A stretch of DNA of 64,000 bases from Acetobacter okinawensis JCM 25146 (GTDB lineage Bacteria; Pseudomonadota; Alphaproteobacteria; Acetobacterales; Acetobacteraceae): positions 62,001-126,000 of the forward strand of contig NZ_BAJU01000003.1 of NCBI RefSeq assembly GCF_000613865.1, written 5' to 3'. This document shows positions 51,096 to 59,846 of this stretch, piece after piece. Positions within the stretch are counted from its first letter, which is position 1, and every line of letters starts with the position of its first letter. A model generated the notes under the pieces. That model was given only the letters and a program-made list of their open reading frames with translations. It had not been told where the DNA came from and ran no database searches. Made by a program: the position numbers and the translations under genes.

Positions 51096-51986
51096 ATGTT
51101 CCGAGAAAATTTTAACGAACTCCTGTCTTTTCTGGCGGTTGCTCAGGAACGCAGCTTTACCCGTGCGGCCGCCCGACGCGGTGTAACACCCTCTGCGTTA
51201 AGCCACAGCATGCGTCTTTTGGAAGAACGGTTGGGCGTCACCTTGCTGACCAGAACAACGCGTAAGGTTGTTCCGACAAGTGCTGGTGAATATATTCTGC
51301 AAAATATTCAGCCGTTATTTGATGAGATGGAAACACGTCTTTCAAATCTGGAGGAGTTCCGGAGCAGTCCCAGAGGTAAGCTGCGGATTACCGTAACGGA
51401 TGAGGCGCTATTGTATTTTCTGCGACCCAGAATTGCCGATTTTCTTAAAAAATACCCTCAAATCAACATGGAAATCGCAACGGATATGCGCCTTGTTGAT
51501 ATTGTGGAGGAGGCATTTGATGCAGGCGTAAGGCTGGGAGAAATGGTCACACAGGGTATGGTCTCTGTGCCGGTTTCTCCCCCTATTGACTTTGTTGTTG
51601 TGGGGGCTCCGTCCTATTTTTCCACGCGTTCATTACCTAAAGTGCCCAATGCGCTTACTGAGCATAATTGTATAGGTGTCCGGCTTCCAACTCACGGCTC
51701 ACTCTATAAATGGCGTTTCAGGCAGAATGGAAAAGACATAAAATTCCAGCCAACAGGTCAGTTTATCTGCAACAACGTATTTGCTACGCGGGATGCCTGT
51801 TTAGATGGAATAGGTCTTGCCTATATTCCCAGAATTATTGCCCAGCCCCATATTGCAGCAGGCGAGCTTGTTACGGCTTTGGAAAAATTCTGCCCGACAC
51901 ATGCCGGTTTCCATCTTTTTTATCCAAAGCATAGCCAGCATTCCATGCCACTTGCTCTTTTTATTGAAGAGGTCAGGGTAAAATAA
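51096..51986 (+). CDS. LysR-family regulator
   Basis: A 296-residue LysR regulator. The HTH is RSFTRAAARRGVTPSALSHSMRLLEERLG (about 19-47), followed by the linker LLTRTTRKVVPTSAGEYIL and an effector domain with a RFPD-like GAPSYFSTRSLP segment. It belongs to the large DsdC/AaeR/PecT-like group that cannot be matched to a target from sequence. Nearest genes are a ureohydrolase (convergent) and DUF1826 (divergent, about 260 nt away), either of which might be controlled. Between 50834 and 51095 nothing else is seen. Confidence 0.87.
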   Translation: MFRENFNELLSFLAVAQERSFTRAAARRGVTPSALSHSMRLLEERLGVTLLTRTTRKVVPTSAGEYILQNIQPLFDEMETRLSNLEEFRSSPRGKLRITVTDEALLYFLRPRIADFLKKYPQINMEIATDMRLVDIVEEAFDAGVRLGEMVTQGMVSVPVSPPIDFVVVGAPSYFSTRSLPKVPNALTEHNCIGVRLPTHGSLYKWRFRQNGKDIKFQPTGQFICNNVFATRDACLDGIGLAYIPRIIAQPHIAAGELVTALEKFCPTHAGFHLFYPKHSQHSMPLALFIEEVRVK

Positions 51987-51994
51987 TGCTGCGC

Positions 51995-52025
51995 AAGGAT
52001 CGTGCCATAAAATGGCATGATCCTT
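51995..52025. terminator. Hairpin between convergent LysR and ureohydrolase genes
   Basis: AAGGATC (51995-52001) pairs with GATCCTT (52019-52025), with TGCCAT/ATGGCA inside and one mismatch pair between. It lies just after the LysR stop and before the ureohydrolase stop and probably serves both. Confidence 0.65.
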
Positions 52026-52039
52026 TCGGTCTCCTCCCA

Positions 52040-52915
52040 TCAACTGCCCAGAAGCGGAAGCTGCCTGAGCATTTCCTGCAAATTCAGCGCATCCCACGGC
52101 ATATGTTCGGCAATGGTCAGGCCAACGACCTGCTTTTCTGTCGAGACTTCCCCGATCAGTTTTAAAACGTCTGCAATATTCAGCTTTCCTTCCGCAACAT
52201 CGCCAAAGTCATGTTTCCCACGGCCCGGTTTTGCAAACAGAAGGGAGCGGAAGTTATGAGGATCAAGCACGTCCAGATCCAGATGAATTGCCAGAACTTC
52301 TATCTTGCTCTCATTGAGCCACTGCATGACTGGTTGTGCGCCATTGCGCACCTGTTGCGGAGAGCAGGTGTTGATGCCGTGTTCAGCAATAAAACGGGTT
52401 TCATAAGGGAGCGGATCATGAATACCAGCGATCATGATCTGCTCTGCTTTTACAGGCTTTTTGACTTCATGAGTCAGGTCAGGGTCTCCGTGCCCCATAA
52501 GCGCGCCCAGCACATGGGCATGCGCGTTTTTGTACTGCTCAGGGGTTTGAACATCCGGGTGCGTGTCAATCCATAGGATGCCAAACTTGTCCCCATAGTG
52601 TTCTGACAGCCACGCAAAGGGGGAGAGGGAAACCAGACAGTCGCCTCCCAGAACGGCAATCGATCGGGGTTGATGGTGTTCAATAATGCTGCGGGCTGCT
52701 CTGGCCTGTTTTATCAGCACACTGCGCCCGTGCATATTGTTCTCAAATGGCAAAGGCGTGCCGGTCGGTGCGTCAACAGGAACCTCCTCAACCGGGCCTT
52801 GGGCGGGTGGTGCAAGCCACGCGAGCAGTTGAGAGCCCAGATAATAAGGGGGATTATCGCCGCCCTGCCATTGGGGGAAAATCAGGCGCAGTGTGTTTTT
52901 GTCCTGCTTTGACAC
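52040..52915 (-). CDS. Ureohydrolase (arginase/agmatinase superfamily) with altered metal ligand
   Basis: A 291-residue arginase-superfamily enzyme that would hydrolyse a guanidino or formimino group using two Mn ions. Ligands D117, H119 and D121 (WIDTHPDV) and D213, D215 (HLDLDVLDP) are present, and the C-terminal GLTIAEHMP fits. The first ligand motif, GGDH in most members, is GGDC here (C93). The substrate pocket is unlike classical arginase, and agmatinase, guanidinobutyrase or another guanidino-acid hydrolase are all possible. No partner gene adjoins; the neighbouring LysR is convergent. Activity is likely but less sure because of the His-to-Cys change. Confidence 0.82.
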   Translation of the reverse strand: MSKQDKNTLRLIFPQWQGGDNPPYYLGSQLLAWLAPPAQGPVEEVPVDAPTGTPLPFENNMHGRSVLIKQARAARSIIEHHQPRSIAVLGGDCLVSLSPFAWLSEHYGDKFGILWIDTHPDVQTPEQYKNAHAHVLGALMGHGDPDLTHEVKKPVKAEQIMIAGIHDPLPYETRFIAEHGINTCSPQQVRNGAQPVMQWLNESKIEVLAIHLDLDVLDPHNFRSLLFAKPGRGKHDFGDVAEGKLNIADVLKLIGEVSTEKQVVGLTIAEHMPWDALNLQEMLRQLPLLGS

Positions 52916-53350
52916 GATTAGTCTCCTGAAACGCGCAATACGTAAGGGCTTGCGCTCCGCACCGGGGCTGTGTGCATCGTCCGGGCATTACAACTCCATA
53001 CCCGCCATAATAAAGTGCTCAGAGCTTATACCTGCGGGCAGCGTCCATATTTCTCCTCCTTATTCCATGAATTATATACATTTCATAGATTATTATTGAT
53101 GAAATATTTTCACAAATATATTGAGCAGGCATGGTATAGTCATGTAGAACAATCCTATCATAATAGAGAGTTTTTTGCCTGTTTGTAGTGCCGTAGAGAG
53201 AGGGAGGTTCCAGGGCACGGGGAGGTATGTGTGCCGGGCCATCAGAACAGGCTTGATATGACAGTCCTGTTTCTGAGATAATCAGGTTATGATTAAGCCT
53301 GACGCAGTCCATTGGGTGAGTTTTACAGGAATGGGCTGGATATAAACACC
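52916..53350. other. Intergenic region with two outward promoters
   Basis: About 430 nt between divergent ureohydrolase and AraC genes. A 29-codon frame at 53099-53188 has no ribosome-binding site and is not called. AT-rich sequence near 53060-53110 may hold promoters. Confidence 0.4.
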
Positions 53351-54133
53351 ATGAAGCGTACTGCGGATTTTCCGTGTCATCCTCCACCCGTAGTGGGGTT
53401 TGCAGACTGTTATACTGGCGGATTTGTGGATGCATTCCATACGCATGAGCGGGCGCAACTGTCTATTTTTCTGGCTGGGAGTGTGACGGTTAACACGCAG
53501 GATGAAAGCTTCGTGCTGGGGCCGGGGCAGGGGATGTGGCTGCCTGCGCAGGTCATGCATCAGGCGACATGCCGTACTGATCTGGTTTTTCAGGTCGTTT
53601 ATGTAGACCCCAGCTTTACAGGGGCAGATCTGCCTCCGTGTAAAATGTTCGATGTGTCCTCCCTCATGCGTGGGCTCGTGGACGAAATTATTGCAATGAC
53701 CTTCAACTTTGCAATGGACGACCGCATGTCGGCCATTGCCCGGCTTCTTATGGAAGAAATTAACCGGGCGCCCCGCATAGCGGACAGGCTGCTTTTTCCA
53801 ACAGACCTGCGGTTACGGCGTGTGTGCGAGGCGATTATTGCCCAGCCCGGAGACTGCCACGATATTGACTACTGGGCGCGTGAGGCTGGTATGGCGCGCC
53901 GTACGTTTACCCGCCTTTTTCAGCAGGAAATGGGCATGGGTTTTGCCACATGGCGGCGCAGGGTCAGAGTGGTGGAGGCCGCCGCCAGACTGGCAACAGG
54001 CCAGTCCATTGCCGAAGTGGCATTTGATCTGGGCTATGACAATGCGGGGAGCTTTAGCACCATGTTCCACCGGACATTTGGCGCGGTGCCCAGCACGTTG
54101 CGTGCCAGTGCGTCGCAGACGTCCCGCTCGTAA
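53351..54133 (+). CDS. AraC-family regulator with cupin sensor domain
   Basis: A 260-residue AraC regulator. An N-terminal cupin-type sensor (FVDAFHTHERAQLSIFLAGSVTVNT, with LGPGQGMWLPAQVMHQ; about 24-75) is joined to a C-terminal double HTH. The HTH parts are WAREAGMARRTFTRLFQQEMGMGFATWRRR and IAEVAFDLGYDNAGSFSTMFHRTFGAVPS. The start ATG at 53351 gives the family-typical length. It precedes a siderophore receptor gene by about 270 nt on the same strand and may regulate it, as siderophore-sensing AraC proteins do, but the sensor type here is the general cupin kind. Confidence 0.87.
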   Translation: MKRTADFPCHPPPVVGFADCYTGGFVDAFHTHERAQLSIFLAGSVTVNTQDESFVLGPGQGMWLPAQVMHQATCRTDLVFQVVYVDPSFTGADLPPCKMFDVSSLMRGLVDEIIAMTFNFAMDDRMSAIARLLMEEINRAPRIADRLLFPTDLRLRRVCEAIIAQPGDCHDIDYWAREAGMARRTFTRLFQQEMGMGFATWRRRVRVVEAAARLATGQSIAEVAFDLGYDNAGSFSTMFHRTFGAVPSTLRASASQTSRS

Positions 54134-54332
54134 AAAACGGGCAAAGTGCTGCGCACTCGCAAGCTGAGTGCATTCTCTTTTTTAACAATCTGGTTCTGAG
54201 CAGCAATCAGGAGGCTCGGTTTGCCGGTCATGGCAGCCGGGTTTTTTGGCGTTCAGGCGGAATTTTATCGCGTTTGGGCCAATATTGGGCTCCTTGCTTG
54301 CTGCTGTTTATGAATATGGATAGGACCGCAAT

Positions 54333-54347
54333 TGAGTATCATTATTA
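54333..54347. promoter_or_regulatory. Fur-like box before siderophore receptor
   Basis: TGAGTATCATTATTA matches the Fur consensus TGATAATCATTATCA at 12 of 15 positions, 60 nt before the receptor start. Confidence 0.5.
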
Positions 54348-54407
54348 ACAAAAAGGCCGACAGCTGCCCTCCTCCGCAGGAGAAGCCGGTAACAAAACGA
54401 GTTGGGT

Positions 54408-56624
54408 ATGAAGCGCAGCAAACTTTTCTATACGGTTTTTTTCTCGTTTGTTCTGAGTGATGCGGCTCTTGCTGCCGATCAGGAGGCGCAGACGGATCAA
54501 TCCCGGCACCCCAAGGTGGTGACATCTGCGCAGGTTGCCGCCGATAAGGCCAAAGCCGCGGTTCTCAAGAACGAGATGGTTGAGGTCCGCGGCCATGGCA
54601 GGTCATCTGTTCTGGCGTCTTCTGCCACAAAAACCAACACACCGCTGGTTGAGACGGCGCAGTCTGTTACCGTCATCACGCGGGATGAAATGGATACGCG
54701 CGGTGTTCTCACCCTTAATCAGGCCGTGCGCTATGCTGCGGGTATCACGGCTGATACGCGCGGGGGCGAGGGCACACGTTATGACCTGTTTGACCTGCGT
54801 GGCTTTACCGTTCCCACTTTTCTGGATGGGCTGAAGGTGCAGGACAGCCCGACAGGCTTTGCCGTGGCGCAGACCGATACCTTCCGTCTGGACCGGGTAG
54901 AGCTGCTGAAAGGCCCAGCCTCCGCGCTTTATGGCCAGTCGAGCCCCGGTGGGTTGACGGCCCTGTCCAGTAAGCTGCCCACCGATCAGAAATTTTATGG
55001 GTCTGTGGGTACAACAGGGGGCATGTTTGACCTGTACCGTGTGGATGCCGATGTCGGTGGTTTTGCAACGGATGATGGCCTTGTGCGCTACCGTATTTAC
55101 GGCACGGCCAATGGGCAGCATACACAGCTTAGCAAAACAGGGAGCAGGCGCTTTAGCATAAGCCCGGCCTTTACATTCGGTGGGGATGGCCCAACAACCC
55201 TGACCCTGCTGGGCAATTACCAGTATGACCCCGAAAACGGCTCTTATGGCGGCGCACCACTTGTGGGCTCATACAAGGCTGGAACATTTGGCTATCTGCC
55301 CCGTAATTTTTATGATGGCGATGCTTCGTTTGAAAAGTTCAACCGCAGGCAGGGTGGCATTACCTATATTCTGAACCATCGTTTTAATGACGACTGGAGC
55401 TTTAGCACCCGTGGTCGCTACGATGATATCATGACCAATTATCGCAGTGTGCTGAATACTGGAGATTACGACAGCCCGGACATGACAAGCGGTACCATGC
55501 TGGGTCGATACTCCTACGGAGCACGGGAACATAACCACAACCTGGCATTTGACAGCCAGTTCAAGGGGCATGTTCGTACCGGGCCGTTGCAGCATGCGCT
55601 GATGTTCGGTTTTGACTACATGCAGCAACACTCGCGCGATAATGAGAGCATGGGTACGGCTCCCGATCTGGATGTGGTCAACCCGGATTATAATATGGCT
55701 ATCCCCGATATGGACCCGGCGGAGAATTACCGAACAACCTCGCAGCAGATCGGGGTTTATGCTCAGGATGAAATACGCTGGCGGCGCTTTATCCTGACTG
55801 GCAGCCTGCGCAATGACTGGTACCATGCGCACCGGGTCACGTATCTGAGCCCTTCGGACGAGACGCAGAACTCTAGTAAAATTACGTGGCGTGCGTCCGG
55901 GCTTTACCACTTCGATTTTGGTCTTGCGCCTTATATCAGCTACTCAACGTCCTTTCAGCCGCAGGTTGGCAATGTGGTGAGTGCAGATGGGCTCAGCACG
56001 CGGCAGGCAACACCGTCCATGGGCAAGCAGTTGGAAGGTGGGGTGAAGTACCAATTGCCGGGCACCACGCTGTTGCTGACTGCGGCGGGCTTTCATATCG
56101 AGCAGAGCAATGTCCTTGTCTCTGTTCCGGGTACGGGGAACTACACGCAAAGTGGGCTCGTGCATTCCGATGGCTTTGAGTTTGAGGCGCATGCCGAGCC
56201 GTTCCACAACCTGATGCTGACAGCGGCAGTAAGTGTGCAGAAGATCAAGGATGATTCCACACAAAAGCCGCTGGTCCAGTCTGGCAGGGGGAATGCATCT
56301 TTGTTCGCATTCTACACAATGCCATCGGGTAAACTCAAAGGTTTCGGCTTTGGGGGCGGCATGCGTTATACCGCCAGAACCTATGGTGGAGAGCTGGCCG
56401 ATGGCAGCGTGTGGCTTCCACAATATGCGCTGTTTGATGCGTCCGTCTCGTATGACATGTCCAATCTTTCTCACTCTCTCAAAGGGTGGAAAGTGTCGGC
56501 CAATGTCCGCAACCTGTTTGACAAGAACTATGTTGCCAACTGCTATGCTGATGGGGCCGTTGGCGGATACTGCTTCTTTGGTGAGCGTCGCAATGCACAG
56601 GCCAGCATAGGCTACAGCTGGTAA
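54408..56624 (+). CDS. TonB-dependent ferric-siderophore receptor
   Basis: An intact siderophore receptor of 738 residues from the ATG at 54408 (a TTG two codons earlier is possible). Signal peptide about residues 1-22 (VLSDAALAAD). The plug has VETAQSVTVITRDEMDTRGVLTLNQAVRYAAGI, YDLFDLRGFTVPTFLDGLK and LLKGPASALYGQSSPGGL, the FhuE/FoxA-type signature of hydroxamate-type siderophore receptors. The barrel ends in RNLFDKNYVANCY and ASIGYSW with the terminal aromatic. A Fur-like box precedes it and an AraC regulator gene is upstream. Iron-regulated ferrisiderophore uptake is well supported; the ligand is inferred only at class level. Confidence 0.92.
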   Translation: MKRSKLFYTVFFSFVLSDAALAADQEAQTDQSRHPKVVTSAQVAADKAKAAVLKNEMVEVRGHGRSSVLASSATKTNTPLVETAQSVTVITRDEMDTRGVLTLNQAVRYAAGITADTRGGEGTRYDLFDLRGFTVPTFLDGLKVQDSPTGFAVAQTDTFRLDRVELLKGPASALYGQSSPGGLTALSSKLPTDQKFYGSVGTTGGMFDLYRVDADVGGFATDDGLVRYRIYGTANGQHTQLSKTGSRRFSISPAFTFGGDGPTTLTLLGNYQYDPENGSYGGAPLVGSYKAGTFGYLPRNFYDGDASFEKFNRRQGGITYILNHRFNDDWSFSTRGRYDDIMTNYRSVLNTGDYDSPDMTSGTMLGRYSYGAREHNHNLAFDSQFKGHVRTGPLQHALMFGFDYMQQHSRDNESMGTAPDLDVVNPDYNMAIPDMDPAENYRTTSQQIGVYAQDEIRWRRFILTGSLRNDWYHAHRVTYLSPSDETQNSSKITWRASGLYHFDFGLAPYISYSTSFQPQVGNVVSADGLSTRQATPSMGKQLEGGVKYQLPGTTLLLTAAGFHIEQSNVLVSVPGTGNYTQSGLVHSDGFEFEAHAEPFHNLMLTAAVSVQKIKDDSTQKPLVQSGRGNASLFAFYTMPSGKLKGFGFGGGMRYTARTYGGELADGSVWLPQYALFDASVSYDMSNLSHSLKGWKVSANVRNLFDKNYVANCYADGAVGGYCFFGERRNAQASIGYSW

Positions 56625-57451
56625 ATATAGTGCGGGCAGCAGCTTGGAGCCGCTGCCCGCCTAACAGTAGCGACCGGGTTAAAAATATCCGCCGCTGCTT
56701 TTTGTTCCGTGGAGCAGGTGGCAGCATCGGGTTGTGTCGGGTGGGCCTGTAGCGTCTGGAGTTCCGCGCGGACTGCTGCCATTTTTTCCACAAACCAGGG
56801 TTGTGCCTGTAATGCGGCAAACATGGCTGCCCCGTTCATATACCCTGCCTGCACATCGCTCTTCCAGTGTACGCCGCAGACAATGCGGCTTTCACCAAAA
56901 ATACGCGCACGCTGCATAATCTCGCTAGCACGCTCAGGCAAAGCGCTGGCCAGAATGGAGGCTGTCATCCAGCCCCATGTGGTATGCCCAGATGGGTAGG
57001 AAAAACTCGTCTCTAGCTTGCTGCGGGCATCTGGCGTGCAGATGTCCTGCTGGTTCCCCACAAATGGGCGCGGCCTGTGCCAGAAGTTTTTTTCTTCCGT
57101 GACACGCTGTTCGGTTGGTTGCGCCAAGGTCTTTAACAGGTCAAGCAGGGCGGGTAGCCTGTCCGCGCGAAGATTGAACCCGGCCGCACAGGAAAAATCA
57201 CTGATAACGTGCTGTGGCGTCAAATCCGCATCATTATGTGCCAGTTGCCAACGACTGCTGCCATGGAGCGCGCGTGTGTTTTCAAAGGCCTGCATATCGG
57301 CCTCCTGCGCATGCGAGCCAGCGGGGGGCGGTGGGGGCAGAAAGTCACGGCCATCTGGCAGCAGGGCGGTTTGGGCTGCACAGGTCTGAGGCAGGGCAGG
57401 TAGGGCCAGACAGAGCGTTACGGCACAAAAAACAAAAAGACCATGGCGCAT
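56612..57451 (-). CDS. Class A non-specific acid phosphatase (PAP2 family, PhoN-like)
   Basis: An exported phosphomonoesterase of the PAP2/class A acid phosphatase family. The start at 57451 has AAGG 9 nt upstream and gives a Sec signal MRHGLFVFCAVTLCLALPAL. The three-part active-site motif is complete: KNFWHRPRPF, SFSYPSGHTTWGW and SRIVCGVHWKSDV. It releases phosphate from varied organic phosphates in the periplasm. The last 22 or so codons run through a hairpin (56632-56660) and overlap the convergent receptor gene. One extra T in the run at 56681-56685 would place a TAA stop at about 56679 and give about 257 residues, closer to the family, so the end drawn here may be too long. Confidence 0.85.
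   Translation of the reverse strand: MRHGLFVFCAVTLCLALPALPQTCAAQTALLPDGRDFLPPPPPAGSHAQEADMQAFENTRALHGSSRWQLAHNDADLTPQHVISDFSCAAGFNLRADRLPALLDLLKTLAQPTEQRVTEEKNFWHRPRPFVGNQQDICTPDARSKLETSFSYPSGHTTWGWMTASILASALPERASEIMQRARIFGESRIVCGVHWKSDVQAGYMNGAAMFAALQAQPWFVEKMAAVRAELQTLQAHPTQPDAATCSTEQKAAADIFNPVATVRRAAAPSCCPHYIYQL
56632..56660. terminator. Hairpin between siderophore receptor and phosphatase genes
   Basis: GCGGGCAGC (56632-56640) pairs with GCTGCCCGC (56652-56660) around an 11-nt loop, 8 nt after the receptor stop. No T-run follows on the plus strand. It lies inside the nominal end of the phosphatase frame, which supports an earlier phosphatase stop. Confidence 0.55.
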
Positions 57452-57695
57452 GGTGTGGACCTTCATATTGGTATGAACAGGGCTTGTCCCATACGCTAAA
57501 CTGGGCCAGAGCGCGTGTGACGCTTTGATGATGAATACGCGGCTCAGGGCTGATGGTGTGAGTGTTATGCATGCTGTGGCCTTCAACCGCCATTATACCG
57601 GGCTTTGCACATACAGGAGCAAATGTTGTAGGCTGCCTGTGCTGGCGGGCGGGTAAGTTCTCCCTGCATGGTGTTGCCCTACAAGGACCTCGCGG

Positions 57696-58487
57696 ATGAA
57701 AATCGCCTTAGGACAGTTTGCCGTCGCACCGGAATGGTGCGCTAATCTTGCTCAATGTGTTTCCCTGATCGAGCGGGCAGCGGCTGAGGGGGCTAAACTG
57801 CTTGTGCTGCCCGAAAGTCTTATTGCTGCCGATATGCATGATCCGGGCATTACCGTGCGCACCGCCCAGCCACTTGATGGGCCATTTGTCAGTGGTCTGG
57901 TTAACGCGTTGGTGGGCACGGACCTGAGCGTAATCTGCTGTATTGCCACACCAGCCCACCCAGCCTTGACCCATAACTGCCAGATTGTGCTCAATGCGAC
58001 CGGGCTGGTTGCCTGCTACCGTAAATTGCACCTGTATGATGCCTTCAGCATGAAGGAATCAAACGATTATGTCCCCGGTACGGAACTGCCCCCCATTGTG
58101 CAGGTGGGGGACATTCATGTGGGTTTAATGACCTGTTATGATGTGCGCTTTCCCGAGGTTGCGCGCTCTCTTGCCGTGCGCGGAGCAGACCTGCTGAGCG
58201 TGCCTGCCGCATGGGTGCGGGGGCCGGGCAAGGAATGGCACTGGGAGGTGATGGTAACGGCCAGAGCATTGGAAAATACCTGCTACGTTGCTGCTGTGGG
58301 TGAGTGTGGCCCGCGCAATATCGGGTGCAGCATGCTGGTAGATCCACTAGGGGTTGCCGTGACCCGTGCGGGGAGCAGCCCCGACCTGCTGTTTGCTACT
58401 GTGGATAAGGAGCGTATCCGTGCAGCGCGCGAAGCACTGCCTGTGCTGGTCAACCGCCGTTTCCGTGATCCTGAATTAAAGCGTTAA
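57696..58487 (+). CDS. Carbon-nitrogen hydrolase (nitrilase/omega-amidase-like)
   Basis: A 263-residue cytoplasmic member of the nitrilase superfamily. The Glu-Lys-Cys triad is complete: E40 (VLPES), K110 (CYRKLHLYD) and C147 (MTCYDVRFPE). Overall length and the KLHLYDAFSMKESNDYVPG segment resemble the Nit1/YbeM deaminated-glutathione or omega-amidase group. These remove the amide from short alpha-keto acid amides. It starts at ATG 57696 and is followed by an MFS gene with a 76-nt gap. Substrate within the group is uncertain. Confidence 0.87.
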   Translation: MKIALGQFAVAPEWCANLAQCVSLIERAAAEGAKLLVLPESLIAADMHDPGITVRTAQPLDGPFVSGLVNALVGTDLSVICCIATPAHPALTHNCQIVLNATGLVACYRKLHLYDAFSMKESNDYVPGTELPPIVQVGDIHVGLMTCYDVRFPEVARSLAVRGADLLSVPAAWVRGPGKEWHWEVMVTARALENTCYVAAVGECGPRNIGCSMLVDPLGVAVTRAGSSPDLLFATVDKERIRAAREALPVLVNRRFRDPELKR

Positions 58488-58563
58488 TCGTATGCCAGCG
58501 CCGGGAGAGCGGTTTTAACGAACCCGCACCAGTCTGTCTTTTTGTGTTTCCAATCAGGTAGCC

Positions 58564-59760
58564 ATGCTTTTTAAAAATCTTTCGACCGAAGCCACTATCG
58601 GGCTTTGGGCCTTGTTTGCCTGCACCTTTACGGCGCTGACCAGTGAGGTGGCACCCGTGGGCATTCTGATTGAAATGGCACAGACCTTCCACATCCCCGA
58701 AGGTAAAGCCGGTCTGGCCGTCAGTGCATTTGCGCTCATGGTCACGCTAGGTGCTGTGCCTCTGACTATCCTGACTGCGCATGTTGATCGCAAACGGTTG
58801 ATGCTGCTTTCCCTCTCCGGATATGTTGTGTCCAATCTGGTTGTGGCCATGGCGCCGACTTTTGGCCTTTTGTGTGTAGGCCGGTTGATCGGCGGGGTAG
58901 CTCACGCGCTGCTTATGTCCATTGTTTCTGCCTATGCAGCACGTCTGGTACCACCGAGCATGACGGGGCGGGCAATCTCCTTTGTATATGGTGGCACATC
59001 GCTAGGCGCCATACTGGGGGTGCCGGGTACAGCGGCTGTGGGACATCTGGCAAGCTGGCGTGTTGCCATGTACATCATGACTGGCCTTGCCGTTGTGCTG
59101 ACACTCTGCATTGCATTTTTTCTTCCCCCCGTATCATCGACCGTGCATGTCAAGGAGAGCTTGCCCAACATAGTCTCCCGTAAGGTCATGCGCACCTTTC
59201 TGATTGTTGTTGCGGTGGATGCCGTCTTCTTTTTCGCACATAATCTGCTGTACACTTATGTCACGCCACTCCTGCTGGAACATGGTCTGCCGGATGGTGC
59301 GTTGAGCATTGCCCTGTTGCTGACGGGTGCCTTGAGCATTCTGGGGCTGTGGGGGGCCGGGCAGATTGTGGACCGTCGGCCCGCGGCAGGCATGCTGGCC
59401 AGTGGTATGGCCATGCTGGTTGGTATGGGACTGATGTACGGCCATATTCTGCCGGGATGGATGTCCGTTGGTGCTGTGGGGCTGTGGTGCATTGGCTACT
59501 CAGCCATTATTCCCTTTGTTATGTCCGGTGCCATCCGCGCCCGCGCAACACGGGCCGATGTAGCTGGGGCCGCAATTAATGCGGCCAGCAATGCGGGCAT
59601 TCTGCTCGGCTCAGCTGCAGGGGGTGTTGTGTTGACCCATTATGGCTTTGCGGTGCTGACACCCATGGCCATTGCGGTGGCTTTGTGCGGTATTCTCATA
59701 GCGTTTTTCAGCACGTCCGCTTTTCCTCACGTTCTGCATCCGTCCGAACATGACGCATGA
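58564..59760 (+). CDS. MFS efflux transporter (AraJ/sugar-efflux-like)
   Basis: A 398-residue 12-helix major facilitator of the DHA1/AraJ-like type, starting LWALFACTFTALTSEVAPVGIL. TAHVDRKRLML marks the loop 2-3 motif and RLIGGVAHALLMS helix 4. The C-terminal half repeats this pattern (GAGQIVDRRPAAGMLA). Such proteins usually export drugs, sugars or purines; the substrate cannot be told. It lies 76 nt after the nitrilase gene on the same strand, and nothing follows before the convergent GGDEF gene. Confidence 0.85.
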   Translation: MLFKNLSTEATIGLWALFACTFTALTSEVAPVGILIEMAQTFHIPEGKAGLAVSAFALMVTLGAVPLTILTAHVDRKRLMLLSLSGYVVSNLVVAMAPTFGLLCVGRLIGGVAHALLMSIVSAYAARLVPPSMTGRAISFVYGGTSLGAILGVPGTAAVGHLASWRVAMYIMTGLAVVLTLCIAFFLPPVSSTVHVKESLPNIVSRKVMRTFLIVVAVDAVFFFAHNLLYTYVTPLLLEHGLPDGALSIALLLTGALSILGLWGAGQIVDRRPAAGMLASGMAMLVGMGLMYGHILPGWMSVGAVGLWCIGYSAIIPFVMSGAIRARATRADVAGAAINAASNAGILLGSAAGGVVLTHYGFAVLTPMAIAVALCGILIAFFSTSAFPHVLHPSEHDA

Positions 59761-59846
59761 CGGTAATCTGACCGCTGCTTTTGTGCATCACAGGCGTATG
59801 GAGAATAGTACGGGGTAATCACCAGAGGACTTTGCCAGCTACAGGG

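Noticed and set aside
53099-53188. 29-codon frame beginning ATGAAATATTTTCAC
   Set aside because: No Shine-Dalgarno, unusual composition and no recognisable helix; likely chance in an intergenic stretch.
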